Shown here: in pieces, positions 1 through 7,111 of the stretch
Position numbering within the stretch: the first letter of the stretch is position 1
Layout of the letters: each line of letters opens with the position of its first letter
Assembly (NCBI GenBank): GCA_010027825.1
Contig: RGUK01000028.1
Location: 1 to 15,689, forward strand
Source: a bacterium
GTDB taxonomy: Bacteria > Dependentiae > Babeliae > Babeliales > RVW-14
Length of the DNA stretch: 15,689 nt
Direction: 5' to 3'
The notes under the pieces: generated by a model
Seen by the model: only the letters and a program-made list of their open reading frames with translations
What the model was told of the DNA's origin: nothing
The model's database searches: none
Program-made: the position numbers and the translations under genes

Positions 1-578
1 ATCATATTTGTATTGATTCCATTACTCATCCATGCTCCAATCGTGTCACCACTTCGGCCCAGCTTTTTACTCCATATGTCTCCATTATCTCCAATGTTAA
101 ATGTATTCCCGGTTGTATTTTGTATACTAAAAGATCCATTTGAGTTCATAGTAAACTCTGCATCTCCTCTTTTAAAAGCTAACGATCCAGTTGTTGTTTC
201 ACTTAATGACCAATTGCCAATTTTCAAGCCCTTGTCCATACGAACCTCGCTCTGTATTTCCGTCCCCCCGGTGAAATCACCTCCCTGATTAATTACAAGC
301 CTGTTGTCCGAAAGATGACTTAGCGCCCTTCCACCAGCACCATTTTGTGCAAAATTAATACGGAAATCAGGTCCCCTTTGAGTGATGCCTCCTCCTCCAC
401 TGGTACTGTTTTGAATTCCAACATACAAATCTCTATTTGCATTGATGTTACCAATTACATTTAGCGTCTTTTTCACATCAAGATTAGAGTCCACTTGTGT
501 ACCACCTGTCAAAGAATGATCGCGATTAATAATCAAAATCTCAGTTGGTGCAACTGTTGTACCCTTATCTAGTGACAT
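1..578 (-). CDS. Fibre repeat protein, out-of-frame continuation of the collagen-like gene (partial)
   Basis: This frame is open without a stop from the left edge to beyond position 578, giving 192 codons from ATG 578-576. It begins MSLDKGTTVAPTE. It carries the same repeat unit as the upstream collagen-like protein: ITQRGPDFRIN, then GGRALSH, then LVINQGGDFTGGT, matching ITQYGADFSIR, GGRALSH and NEFSGGT there. Further on, KIGNWSL followed by Gly/Asn-rich beta-type sequence suggests a fibre shaft or tip. The frame is +1 relative to the collagen-like ORF and overlaps its end by 14 bases (ATG 578, TAA 567-565). The frame is open back to 647, with in-frame ATGs at 647 and 638. It is either a downstream gene with an overlapping start or the broken 3' half of one longer fibre gene. 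The homology of the two sides favours the latter. It is certainly coding-like; the start is uncertain. Confidence 0.72.
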   Translation of the reverse strand, partial: MSLDKGTTVAPTEILIINRDHSLTGGTQVDSNLDVKKTLNVIGNINANRDLYVGIQNSTSGGGGITQRGPDFRINFAQNGAGGRALSHLSDNRLVINQGGDFTGGTEIQSEVRMDKGLKIGNWSLSETTTGSLAFKRGDAEFTMNSNGSFSIQNTTGNTFNIGDNGDIWSKKLGRSGDTIGAWMSNGINTNM

Positions 579-1716
579 TGACAACACTATTAGAGACCGC
601 AAGAGTAGAGTCAATGACAGTCCCCCCACTAAATTCATTACCTGCATTCACCCACAACTGGTTGTTGTTTTGGTGACTTAGCGCCCTTCCACCACCACCT
701 CTTGCCGTATTACGAATGCTGAAGTCGGCACCGTACTGTGTAATATTTCCCCCAGTTGCCCCTACTGCAGCGCTGCCTACAAGCAAATTACCAGATTGCC
801 CTGAAAATTGCCCCACTCTTAAGTCCCTTTCCACCGCCACACCCCCATTTACCCTCACACCACCGTCAAACTCGCGTTTTTGATTCAAAATTAGTGTTTC
901 GTCCGCGTCCACTGAAATAGCAGTTCCTCCAGCTCCTGTGCTGATGTTACTGTTAATACGGAACTCACTACCCCTCATAACAATGTTTCCACGCGACCCC
1001 GTGCCCACATACAAGTCACCGTGATTTACATACACATCGTCCGGACCCCAAGAAACCGTTGGACCCACAGTATTACCTATTTGGTTGTTTGTGCCAATTT
1101 GTCCACCATCCCTTCCATACACAAAAGGCCCCAACTGCCAATTGCCTTGTGGAGCGGTTTGGCTGATTTCTAACATACCCGTATTAGCATTCACACTTGA
1201 CGTCGTACCATCACCTGTCCCAAACATGAACTTGTTTCCAGGACGGATCACAATGTCACCCGTGAAGAAATTACGCTGAGATGTTGTAGGTGCATAACAT
1301 ACATTACCATCGGCACACCACATTGTCTTGGGTTGGATCTTTGTTCTGATGTCCCCTTCAGACAATTGTGTCTGTGGCAACATATTATAGTATTCTGTCA
1401 CCAACTTGTTACTTAAATTTCCCATGAATTTAGTATTGGGTTGCAATATTGCATTTGAAATTTGGTTAAGTTGTGCATCCGTGAACTTGCCTGTAACATC
1501 GTTCACAAAATTCGGGTTTGACGATAAACTTGAAGCTAAGCCTGTAAAAAGGGCCTGGTTTTGTACAAGTCTGTTTACAACAGGTCCCACGTTAGAACTA
1601 TCCAATACCAAGTTTCCGTCCGCTCCTGGGGGTCCCGGTGGTCCTGGGGTTCCTGGAGTTCCTGGAGTTCCTGGGGATCCCTTTTCTCCTTGTTCTCCTG
1701 GTGAAGGTTGTCCCAT
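565..1716 (-). CDS. Collagen-like fibre protein, possibly truncated by a frameshift
   Basis: A 383-residue protein from ATG 1716-1714; the frame extends upstream only to a TTG codon, which I reject as a start. Residues 7-33 are nine Gly-X-Y triplets (GEQ, GEK, GSP, three GTP, two GPP, GAD), a short collagen helix that could trimerise the chain. A helical-looking stretch follows (about 40-120), then MWCADGNVCYAP (about 132-143), and from about residue 230 beta-rich repeats of roughly 60 residues with DLYVG / FRIN / GG-A-S / GGT signatures. Collagen-bearing proteins of this layout are common surface-fibre components of mimivirus-like viruses; placing this one on the virion is inference. The stop at 567-565 falls inside the repeat region, and homologous repeats continue in the +1 frame to the left edge, so the protein may be cut short. 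Confidence 0.85.
   Translation of the reverse strand: MGQPSPGEQGEKGSPGTPGTPGTPGPPGPPGADGNLVLDSSNVGPVVNRLVQNQALFTGLASSLSSNPNFVNDVTGKFTDAQLNQISNAILQPNTKFMGNLSNKLVTEYYNMLPQTQLSEGDIRTKIQPKTMWCADGNVCYAPTTSQRNFFTGDIVIRPGNKFMFGTGDGTTSSVNANTGMLEISQTAPQGNWQLGPFVYGRDGGQIGTNNQIGNTVGPTVSWGPDDVYVNHGDLYVGTGSRGNIVMRGSEFRINSNISTGAGGTAISVDADETLILNQKREFDGGVRVNGGVAVERDLRVGQFSGQSGNLLVGSAAVGATGGNITQYGADFSIRNTARGGGGRALSHQNNNQLWVNAGNEFSGGTVIDSTLAVSNSVVNVTR
1618..1698 (-). repeat. Collagen Gly-X-Y tract (nine triplets)
   Basis: This tract encodes GEQ-GEK-GSP-GTP-GTP-GTP-GPP-GPP-GAD. The three GTP triplets come from near-identical 9-bp units, so the tract could change length by slippage. Nine triplets is short for a structural collagen and fits a trimerisation segment at the N-terminus of a fibre. 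Confidence 0.85.
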
Positions 1717-1745
1717 TACTAGTAGTGTATTATTAGTAATTAACA

Positions 1746-1763
1746 AATTTAATAAATTAAATT
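1746..1763 (-). terminator. Palindrome overlapping the protease stop codon
   Basis: A perfect 8-bp stem with a 2-base loop (AATTTAAT-AA-ATTAAATT). It contains the stop codon of the protease gene (1759-1757). The position fits the 3'-end hairpins known to mark polyadenylation in mimiviruses. Because it is pure A/T it could also arise by chance in this AT-rich gap. Confidence 0.45.
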
Positions 1764-2830
1764 AATTGAATTCTCCTAAGCTCTACTAAAGTTCGAAAAA
1801 GCCTTGCAAACTCGGCAGAGTCATTGAAGTGATCAAAAATATATTTGTTTTCATCAAACACCTTAACGGCATCATTGTAACGTCCACTAAAGAAGTTAAA
1901 AAATGTGTCATCGAAACGAGAATGTTTACGGTAACTTAGCAATTCATTTAGTATTTGTTGGCGTTGTAAGGTGTCTTGTGAACTACTGTACAAGTACATG
2001 AGTCCTATAAGCCTTACCTTGAAATCTGCCGGATTTACTACGAATGTGTCAAGATGACTTATGGGAAAGTCATAATCTGGATACATGTTGTGCTCCCTTG
2101 ACGGGTACTTTTCAATTTGCCCTTTTACAAAAGTGATGTACCTCTTTATATAATTAAGCTTTTGCGATTGGGTGTTGAAGTATTCATGAAATCCGCCGAA
2201 CACGGTAGATGAATCTAAGTTGCCGTTTAGGAGTCTCAGCTCAATGTATAAGAGCGTCCATGCAAGACAATAAAGGTCATCCTTTTGTGGGGCAAGCGAC
2301 TCACATGTGCTAAAAACGTTTTTGAAAACGTAGTCTTGAGTAAATGGGAGTACACGCGTTACAATCTCTTTAATCATTGCCTGTGTATCCAAGCTCACTG
2401 GGTGTCCCTTGAAGAACTGACCGTGAGGCTCGAAAAGCTCAATTTCCTTGCGTGTTCTATCAACTAAGACTGTGTTCGCATGCCCTATCGTCTGAGTGTC
2501 GGAGACTCTGTCGGAGACTGTGTAGTACGACGGAAACCTTATATGTAAAGGCACTATGAAATACTTTTTTGAATCGTCCAAGGCGCACTCATTAAACCTT
2601 GACATTAATGTTTTAGACACATTGACGATCAAGCTGGGTATATCCAGTTTGACAAAGTACTCGTTAGATGCAATCAACTTTCTTGAACAAACGTGCTTTG
2701 AAATCTTCTTTTTGAACAAGACGTCCAAGTATGTCACAAATATGTCCTCCGTAAGAAATTTTAAACTTGTAGGACGAAGGTTTTGGACAAATGGTATCCT
2801 CACACCATTAGTGATCTTATAAGTTGGCAT
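1757..2830 (-). CDS. Ulp1-like (C48-type) cysteine protease
   Basis: A 357-residue protein from ATG 2830 (MPTYKITNGVRIPF). The catalytic layout of Ulp1/adenain-type proteases is visible: His117 in GHANTVLVD, Glu134 in ELFEPHG exactly 17 residues later, and Gln182 six residues before Cys188 in QKDDLYCLAW. These spacings match Ulp1. The EPHG wording is typical of giant-virus members. Such enzymes cleave SUMO-like modifiers or process virion proteins; which applies here cannot be told. The frame also has ATGs at 2998 and 2959, which would add 56 or 43 residues and overlap the upstream gene by up to 55 bases. That extension lacks recognisable domain sequence, so I prefer 2830. The C-terminal third (about 230-357) is helical and unassigned. 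Confidence 0.8.
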   Translation of the reverse strand: MPTYKITNGVRIPFVQNLRPTSLKFLTEDIFVTYLDVLFKKKISKHVCSRKLIASNEYFVKLDIPSLIVNVSKTLMSRFNECALDDSKKYFIVPLHIRFPSYYTVSDRVSDTQTIGHANTVLVDRTRKEIELFEPHGQFFKGHPVSLDTQAMIKEIVTRVLPFTQDYVFKNVFSTCESLAPQKDDLYCLAWTLLYIELRLLNGNLDSSTVFGGFHEYFNTQSQKLNYIKRYITFVKGQIEKYPSREHNMYPDYDFPISHLDTFVVNPADFKVRLIGLMYLYSSSQDTLQRQQILNELLSYRKHSRFDDTFFNFFSGRYNDAVKVFDENKYIFDHFNDSAEFARLFRTLVELRRIQLI

Positions 2831-2943
2831 ATCCTTACTACATTCCCATAAAAAAGAAACCAAAATGTTGTTTTGTAACAAACTACATTTAGGTAACATT
2901 GAAAAAGTGCATCGAAAGAGTTTAATGTAAGTCGGGTTTAAAT

Positions 2944-3927
2944 CTAAGCCTTTCTGCATCTGTGAGTCACGCGACTGCGGCGTTGACCCTTTTTGCATGA
3001 CTTGTACTTGCGCTTAGAACCGGACTTGCGCTTAGAACCGGACTTGCGTCTGGAGCCGGACTTGCGGCGAGAGACACGTTTGGGTCCAGATTTGCGGTAA
3101 GACTTTCTGTAAACACGTCTGGCACTCTTGACCTTGTAGCATTTGCCATCAATGCCCATCTTGGCACCAGGTCTGCAGACAGCACGAACAGGTCCCTCAG
3201 CACTGCCGAGTTCGGATGTTCTCTGTTCGTTGTAGTAAGCCTTGTCTAGTCCACCCCTTTGGGACTTCTTTGCAGAACGTTTCTTGGCACTGCGCTTAGC
3301 GGAACGTTTCTTTGCGGAACGTTTCTTGGCAGACTTTTTGGCGGAACGTTTCTTGGTGCTGCGCTTAGCGGAACGTTTCTTTGCGGAACGTTTCTTGGCA
3401 GACTTTTTGGTTGAACGCTTCTTTGCAGAACGTTTCTTGGCGCTCTTTTTGGCCGAACGTTTCTTGTAACTGCGTTTAGCAGAGCGTTTCTTGGCGCTGC
3501 GTTTAGCGGAACGCTTCTTTGAGGAGCGTTTCTTTGCAGACTTTTTGGCGGAACGTTTCTTATAACTGCGTTTAGCAGAACGTTTCTTTGCCGACTTTTT
3601 GGCCGAGCGTTTCTTCATGCTGCGTTTAGCAGAACGCTTCTTGTGAGACTTTTTTGCAGAATGTTTCTTTGCAGAATGTTTCTTTGCAGAATGTTTCTTT
3701 GCAGAATGTTTCTTGCTAGAGTGTCTCTTGGCCGAACGTTTCTTATGAGACTTTTTTGCACTGCGTTTAGCAGAATGTTTCTTTGCAGAATGTTTCTTTG
3801 CAGAATGCTTCTTCATAGAACGTTTCTTATAGCTACGCTTTTTGTAGCTACGCTTAGTTCCACTGGAACTGGAAGGGGATTTTCTTGCTGCGCCGCCAAA
3901 CAAATTTGAAATAAATTCTTCGATCAT
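2944..3927 (-). CDS. Very basic Lys/Arg/Ser repeat protein (histone-tail-like)
   Basis: A 327-residue protein from ATG 3927 (MIEEFISNLFGGAARKS). Residues about 25-223 are almost only K, R, S and A with occasional H, Y, M and T, in 4-5-residue units such as SAKKR, SAKKH and SYKKR. This resembles histone H1 tails or protamine-like proteins. Residues 225-327 are different: a short acidic/aromatic segment, CRPGAKMGIDGKCY, then SGSKRK/SGSRRK repeats (18-bp DNA repeats around 3006-3066), ending in SCKKGQRRSRVTHRCRKA. The last motif resembles the short C-x(n)-C tails seen on many giant-virus basic proteins (from memory). DNA binding or charge neutralisation during packaging is the likely role, inferred from composition. 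Serines flanked by basic residues are plausible kinase targets. Its last 55 bases would overlap the longest version of the protease gene downstream. Confidence 0.85.
   Translation of the reverse strand: MIEEFISNLFGGAARKSPSSSSGTKRSYKKRSYKKRSMKKHSAKKHSAKKHSAKRSAKKSHKKRSAKRHSSKKHSAKKHSAKKHSAKKHSAKKSHKKRSAKRSMKKRSAKKSAKKRSAKRSYKKRSAKKSAKKRSSKKRSAKRSAKKRSAKRSYKKRSAKKSAKKRSAKKRSTKKSAKKRSAKKRSAKRSTKKRSAKKSAKKRSAKKRSAKRSAKKRSAKKSQRGGLDKAYYNEQRTSELGSAEGPVRAVCRPGAKMGIDGKCYKVKSARRVYRKSYRKSGPKRVSRRKSGSRRKSGSKRKSGSKRKYKSCKKGQRRSRVTHRCRKA
3259..3855 (-). repeat. Low-complexity 12/15-bp coding repeat
   Basis: This is the DNA behind the basic repeat. A 15-bp unit encoding SAKKH is repeated almost perfectly four times at about 3652-3714 and three times at about 3770-3812. 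More diverged units encoding SAKKR, SAKRS and SYKKR fill the rest. The near-identity of the SAKKH blocks points to recent slippage or unequal exchange, so repeat number may differ between isolates or be collapsed in assemblies. Confidence 0.9.
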
Positions 3928-3950
3928 ATTTTTGTTTATACTTTATGTCA

Positions 3951-3980
3951 ATAATTTTATTTTTCTTAAAACAAAATTAT
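3951..3980. repeat. AT-only inverted repeat in the gap before the basic-protein gene
   Basis: ATAATTTT (3951-3958) and AAAATTAT (3973-3980) form an 8-bp stem with a 14-base loop. It lies in the 100-bp gap between the small membrane-protein gene and the basic-protein gene, 24 bases upstream of ATG 3927. It could be a 3'-end signal of the upstream gene or part of the AT-rich promoter of the next. It may also be chance in sequence this AT-rich. Confidence 0.3.
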
Positions 3981-4014
3981 ATTTTCATATAATTGCTTTT
4001 TTGTTACAAAATAC

Positions 4015-4029
4015 AATTGGTGTGCAATT
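4015..4029 (-). terminator. Small hairpin overlapping the membrane-protein stop codon
   Basis: AATTG, a 5-base loop, then CAATT. The distal arm overlaps the TAA at 4030-4028. It is a weak hairpin on its own and is listed because the same arrangement recurs at other stops in this window. Confidence 0.3.
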
Positions 4030-4264
4030 AAGCACTTGCTTCAGAAGCTTCAGCTGCGGCGTCAGGTCCTTTGAGCATGTTCATTACACCACCAATAATA
4101 ACCATAACAATACCAATGACGATTCCTGCAATGCCTCCACCGTTGTTCATGTCATATGAATCGATCTTTTTGGTGCAGTCACCTTGACCATCAGCCTTGC
4201 CCTTGAAGTAGTATCCCACAAAGAAGATAATAATACCGCTCAAAATTATTAAGTTGCCCCACAT
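4028..4264 (-). CDS. Small two-helix membrane protein
   Basis: A 78-residue protein from ATG 4264 (MWGNLIILSG); the frame extends only to a TTG upstream, which I reject. Two hydrophobic segments are clear: about 4-19 (LIILSGIIIFFVGYYF) and about 44-63 (GGGIAGIVIGIVMVIIGGVM). They are joined by a polar loop with one Cys and KKIDSYDMNNGG, and the protein ends in an acidic Ala/Glu/Ser tail. No catalytic motif is present. Small proteins of this design are frequent in the inner virion membrane of nucleocytoplasmic large DNA viruses; that location is inference. The sequence immediately 5' is AT-rich (TATAAAATAA within 12 bases of the ATG). I do not recognise the family. Confidence 0.75.
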   Translation of the reverse strand: MWGNLIILSGIIIFFVGYYFKGKADGQGDCTKKIDSYDMNNGGGIAGIVIGIVMVIIGGVMNMLKGPDAAAEASEASA

Positions 4265-4299
4265 TGTTATTTTATAATACAACTTACAAAAAAAAATAA

Positions 4300-6021
4300 T
4301 TAAAAGTATTCCAAAAATCGAGCAGAGTAACGATTATGAAAAATGGCACCATATCGGGATCCATAATTGTGCGTTGGAAGTGGGTCACTATCAATGTTTA
4401 AAGGAGGCTTTAGGCCACATTGCTCCATTTTTTTGGTAAGGGTCCTAACCTTTTTAGACACCTTTCGGGTATCATTACGTAATTGCGATTTAAGATCATT
4501 GCGACTTCTAAATGCCCTAAATACATTGCCCATCACGTATTCTTTGCCCATCCAATAACATCTCATTTTATTCACCGCAAAGGTAATGTTGAAGACGTAC
4601 TCAAAGACACGGTACTCAGTATTACGTGTAATATGACTTTTACGTGTATGAGATTGCACAATACATAAAAAGTCCATCACAAGACTATTATAATCGAAGC
4701 AATAAACACTGTTTGGTAATGCCTTTAATACACGTGGGTCCGAACAATTACTTAAACTGTACATCACATTCATGTTCGGTGTCATAAAGTCCATGTTCTT
4801 AACATAAAACAGTTGAGGTATCTTTTTCCTAAAAAGGTGTGTAATAGGAATATACCTAATCGCCGTTTTGTGCAAATTTAGAGCTTCTCTAAAAAACATT
4901 GCAAGAGAAACTCCGGGATCACCTTTGTAAATGGCATAAGACATTCCAAGTCTCTGCATCTCTTTCCTAAATGCGTCTATGCCAGTGTCGTTGGCGTGTG
5001 TTCGTGTAACTACTACAAACGGGGTGCTCAAGGTCTCTTGTGTAATGAGTACATTTCGGCCTCCTGTTATATTGCATGTGTCCAAACTACTATTGGTGAT
5101 CACCTTGTTTTTTGCCTTATGTTCCCAGTCTACGCGATACTCTTCTGCTTGAACAGGTGTCAAACCAAATGTCTTGTAGTTCTTAAATATCACGTCAAGG
5201 CATCTCAGCTTTTCACCTTGTTGTCGATTGAAATTGGGAGGAAACCTGTTACGACCGACCCTTTTCTTGTACACATCGTCCAAATTTCCCGTCTCAAAGT
5301 CTTCATGTATCATAACCAAGTCTTCGCGTTTGTACACTCCATTTTGTTTCATCTCGTAATCGATGTCAGCAACAAAGGTGTAGCTTGAAGTCTCTGGAGA
5401 GTACTTGTGCGACTCAAACATGTACATATATGTCTCGGGTAACCATATACATCTTAGGTACACATTCATGAAATGGCGAGTGATAATTCCCGAAAAAGAT
5501 TTATCCTCTGCCAATAGACTGTGCGTGTGCATAAAGTCCGTAAGTATCTTTAACATCGTCTTTGATGCATGTGTATTAGCAAACCCTAAAACCGCACCCG
5601 GCAACACCAATTGAAAAGGATTGTAACAATTCCAATCGTACTCGTTCCAATTCAAAAACCAGCAATCCGCATCTACCTCGAACAAATGAGGAAATTTAAG
5701 AATTTGCAAGTCAGTGTCCACAAAAATGCACTTGTATTTAGGAAACCTGTCTAAAGCGTGTGTAATAAAATGAGGCTTGTATGACAATGCCTTTTGATAA
5801 CTGCCCGATACTTCAAAGTCAAGTGTCCTCACAAAGTAGTAATTGATCCTTAAACGTTCGCAATCTGCAATCATTCGCTTTACCTGTTCTCCATACGTCA
5901 ACCCCCTCACAGACCCAGTGTTTATTACAGATTCCCCCCAATAATATGAAACAAGTATAAATGTACTATTCGGATTCATGATGGATGTACGAATTTCCGT
6001 GTTCTTCAGGTAGGTTTCCAT
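4300..6021 (-). CDS. Glycosyltransferase with a DxD domain and a second degenerate copy
   Basis: A 573-residue protein from ATG 6021; Met15 (MNPNSTFILVSYYWG) is an alternative start. Residues about 17-300 look like a GT-A nucleotide-sugar transferase: a first beta strand STFILVSYYWGE, then RLRINYYFVR, then KYKCIFVDTDLQI with the metal-binding DxD at 102-104, and LPGAVLGFANT and SGIITRHFMNVYLRCIW later. Residues about 332-495 repeat this order in weakened form: TPFVVVTRTHAND, RLGMSYAIY, PQLFYVKNMDF in place of the DTD strand, and FNITFAVNKMRCYWMGKEYV matching FMNVYLRCIWLPETYMYM. The second copy lacks DxD, so it is probably non-catalytic. The C-terminal 75 residues are basic and possibly coiled. 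No signal peptide or membrane segment is seen. Donor and acceptor are unknown; nearby fibre proteins are possible targets by inference. Confidence 0.75.
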   Translation of the reverse strand: METYLKNTEIRTSIMNPNSTFILVSYYWGESVINTGSVRGLTYGEQVKRMIADCERLRINYYFVRTLDFEVSGSYQKALSYKPHFITHALDRFPKYKCIFVDTDLQILKFPHLFEVDADCWFLNWNEYDWNCYNPFQLVLPGAVLGFANTHASKTMLKILTDFMHTHSLLAEDKSFSGIITRHFMNVYLRCIWLPETYMYMFESHKYSPETSSYTFVADIDYEMKQNGVYKREDLVMIHEDFETGNLDDVYKKRVGRNRFPPNFNRQQGEKLRCLDVIFKNYKTFGLTPVQAEEYRVDWEHKAKNKVITNSSLDTCNITGGRNVLITQETLSTPFVVVTRTHANDTGIDAFRKEMQRLGMSYAIYKGDPGVSLAMFFREALNLHKTAIRYIPITHLFRKKIPQLFYVKNMDFMTPNMNVMYSLSNCSDPRVLKALPNSVYCFDYNSLVMDFLCIVQSHTRKSHITRNTEYRVFEYVFNITFAVNKMRCYWMGKEYVMGNVFRAFRSRNDLKSQLRNDTRKVSKKVRTLTKKMEQCGLKPPLNIDSDPLPTHNYGSRYGAIFHNRYSARFLEYF

Positions 6022-6103
6022 TGTTTATTAACTATTCCCATTAAATTGTCTAAGTGAAAATGTTGTATTTTAATGAGCAGTAATGTAATGCTTGGTCTTT
6101 TTA

Positions 6104-6119
6104 AACGCGAATTCGCGTT
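6104..6119. terminator. Perfect 16-bp palindrome after the YozE-like gene
   Basis: AACGCGAATTCGCGTT is fully self-complementary. It lies 8 bases downstream of the TGA at 6130-6128 and, on the minus strand, is followed by TTTAAAAAG. It is G+C-rich at its core in an otherwise AT-rich gap of about 105 bp, which makes chance unlikely. It fits a 3'-end/polyadenylation hairpin of the mimivirus type; a protein-binding site is the alternative. Confidence 0.6.
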
Positions 6120-6127
6120 CGGACAGT

Positions 6128-6352
6128 TCAAACGTGCTTAAAATACTCCGTAAAGTAATCCATGAATGCGTCTCTAAACACGCGGAGGTCCTTTTGTGTA
6201 TTGATTTGGAGGACCTTGATCAATTTCCTAGAGCTCACTACTTCCCTTGGTATGTCCGAGATGATTTTCTTGAAATGTTGCTTAAACCGTGCGTTGTTGG
6301 GCGTGTCGTACGTCATTAGATAATGGTAAAATGAATTCGTTTTTATTGACAT
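6128..6352 (-). CDS. Stand-alone YozE/SAM-like domain protein
   Basis: A 74-residue protein from ATG 6352. The start SFYHYLMTYDTP matches the hallmark of the bacterial YozE_SAM_like family (SFYHYLMKYR in Bacillus YozE, from memory). The rest follows the family: a Phe-rich helix (FKQHFKKIISD), a central IPREVVSSRKLIKVLQ and a final FRDAFMDYF equivalent to the family's closing F-x-x-A-W-x-x-Y helix. The domain fills the whole protein. YozE folds as a small helical bundle, and its molecular role is not settled even in bacteria. In this virus it may be a small protein- or DNA-binding adaptor; that is conjecture. A TATA-like box lies about 41-49 bases upstream and a perfect palindrome follows the stop. 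Confidence 0.72.
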   Translation of the reverse strand: MSIKTNSFYHYLMTYDTPNNARFKQHFKKIISDIPREVVSSRKLIKVLQINTQKDLRVFRDAFMDYFTEYFKHV

Positions 6353-6392
6353 ACCTTACTGAGGTTATTGAGGTTACTATAAAAAAGAATTT

Positions 6393-6401
6393 CTATTTAT
6401 A
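6393..6401 (-). promoter_or_regulatory. TATA-like box upstream of the YozE-like gene
   Basis: On the minus strand the gap reads GGGTATAAATAGAAATTC, with TATAAATAG about 41-49 bases before ATG 6352. It is followed by an AT-rich stretch (TTCTTTTTTATAG) and a short direct repeat of AACCTCA. Its placement is good for a promoter, but there is no independent support. Confidence 0.4.
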
Positions 6402-6413
6402 CCCTACCACCTG

Positions 6414-6431
6414 ACAAAGTACTATCTTTGT
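6414..6431 (-). terminator. Hairpin downstream of the acetyltransferase gene
   Basis: ACAAAG, a 6-base loop, then CTTTGT; 25 bases after the TAA at 6458-6456. A second 5-bp hairpin (CTTTT, AATAC, AAAAG at 6453-6467) overlaps the stop itself. Either could be the 3'-end signal; both are short. Confidence 0.35.
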
Positions 6432-6455
6432 TTGAAGAACTTGCAAAGGGATCTT

Positions 6456-7055
6456 TTAATACAAAAGTTCCTTTTTAACAAGTTTAAGAGTAGGCGCCAA
6501 ATTACGTTGCATGATCACAAGTTCAGGATCGCCCCCGTGGTCTATTCGTGTAACCTCAAATCCATGTTTTTTGTAAAACGGGATCATACTTCTATCACAA
6601 TACAGCCTATACTCGTTGTGCCGCGCGTATTTCGTGTATTGCTTGCAGAATTCTATAAGAAAGGTTGCATGACCCTTTCCACGATGCTCTGGAAACACAT
6701 ACAAATGTGACATGTAAGGTAACCAATTTTTTTGATCCACTCCTACAAAACCAATTGGCGTGTCGTTCACCGTGTACACATAGAACATATCATATGCATG
6801 TGTCCAATTATCTAAAATGTATTTTAATGTGGATTGTAAGTTATCCAAATTCGCTACTTGCCCCCATTCCTCAAGTACCGAATCCACAATCCGTTCTTGC
6901 GTTTGCAATGGCACCTTTTGAAATGGGGTTATAGACACACCGTTTACAAGGTCATTGTAAACCAACGGAAATACCAGCCCATTGTCGCCCGTAAACTTTG
7001 CAAGCGTGTAATCAGACTTGTCTACCCCAAAGCAAAATGATTTTGGTACGGTCAT
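6456..7055 (-). CDS. GNAT-family N-acetyltransferase
   Basis: A 199-residue protein from ATG 7055 (MTVPKSFCFG). The frame runs upstream to a GTG inside the neighbouring gene's stop, but that extension is translated from AT-rich leader sequence, so I reject it. The GNAT core is clear: TPIGFVGVD as the central strand, then motif A MSHLYVFPEHRGKGHATFLIEF at about 115-136, with RGKGHA as the acetyl-CoA pyrophosphate loop, and motif B as FYKKHGFEVT at about 160-169. The N-terminal 90 residues are less typical and could shape substrate choice. GNAT enzymes acetylate amines on small molecules, protein N-termini or lysines; the substrate here cannot be told. It has no membrane segment and is probably cytoplasmic. 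Confidence 0.85.
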   Translation of the reverse strand: MTVPKSFCFGVDKSDYTLAKFTGDNGLVFPLVYNDLVNGVSITPFQKVPLQTQERIVDSVLEEWGQVANLDNLQSTLKYILDNWTHAYDMFYVYTVNDTPIGFVGVDQKNWLPYMSHLYVFPEHRGKGHATFLIEFCKQYTKYARHNEYRLYCDRSMIPFYKKHGFEVTRIDHGGDPELVIMQRNLAPTLKLVKKELLY

Positions 7056-7111
7056 CCTGCTTACAATGATCGTTACATTTATTTTTAATTTTGTTTTTTT
7101 CCGCCAAATAC
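7056..7111 (-). promoter_or_regulatory. A-rich leader before the acetyltransferase gene
   Basis: Between the TGA of the 77-residue gene and ATG 7055 the minus strand reads GCGGAAAAAAACAAAATT followed by AAAAATAAATG and about 20 mixed bases. The A-rich block about 25-45 bases before the start fits an AT-rich viral promoter. No exact copy of the mimivirus early motif AAAATTGA is present. Confidence 0.35.

Noticed and set aside
579..647. Signal-peptide-like leader for the left-edge fibre ORF, using ATG 647 or 638 (hydrophobic SLTLLLRSLIVLS)
   Set aside because: These bases encode the conserved repeat of the collagen-like protein in the other frame, so the hydrophobic run is most likely a frame accident. 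Kept only as an alternative start.
3242..3909. Plus-strand repetitive ORFs rich in Arg, Phe and Leu opposite the basic repeat gene
   Set aside because: Direct complements of the AAG/CGT/TCT-type repeat codons. The minus frame has a sensible start, end and unique tail, so these are shadows.
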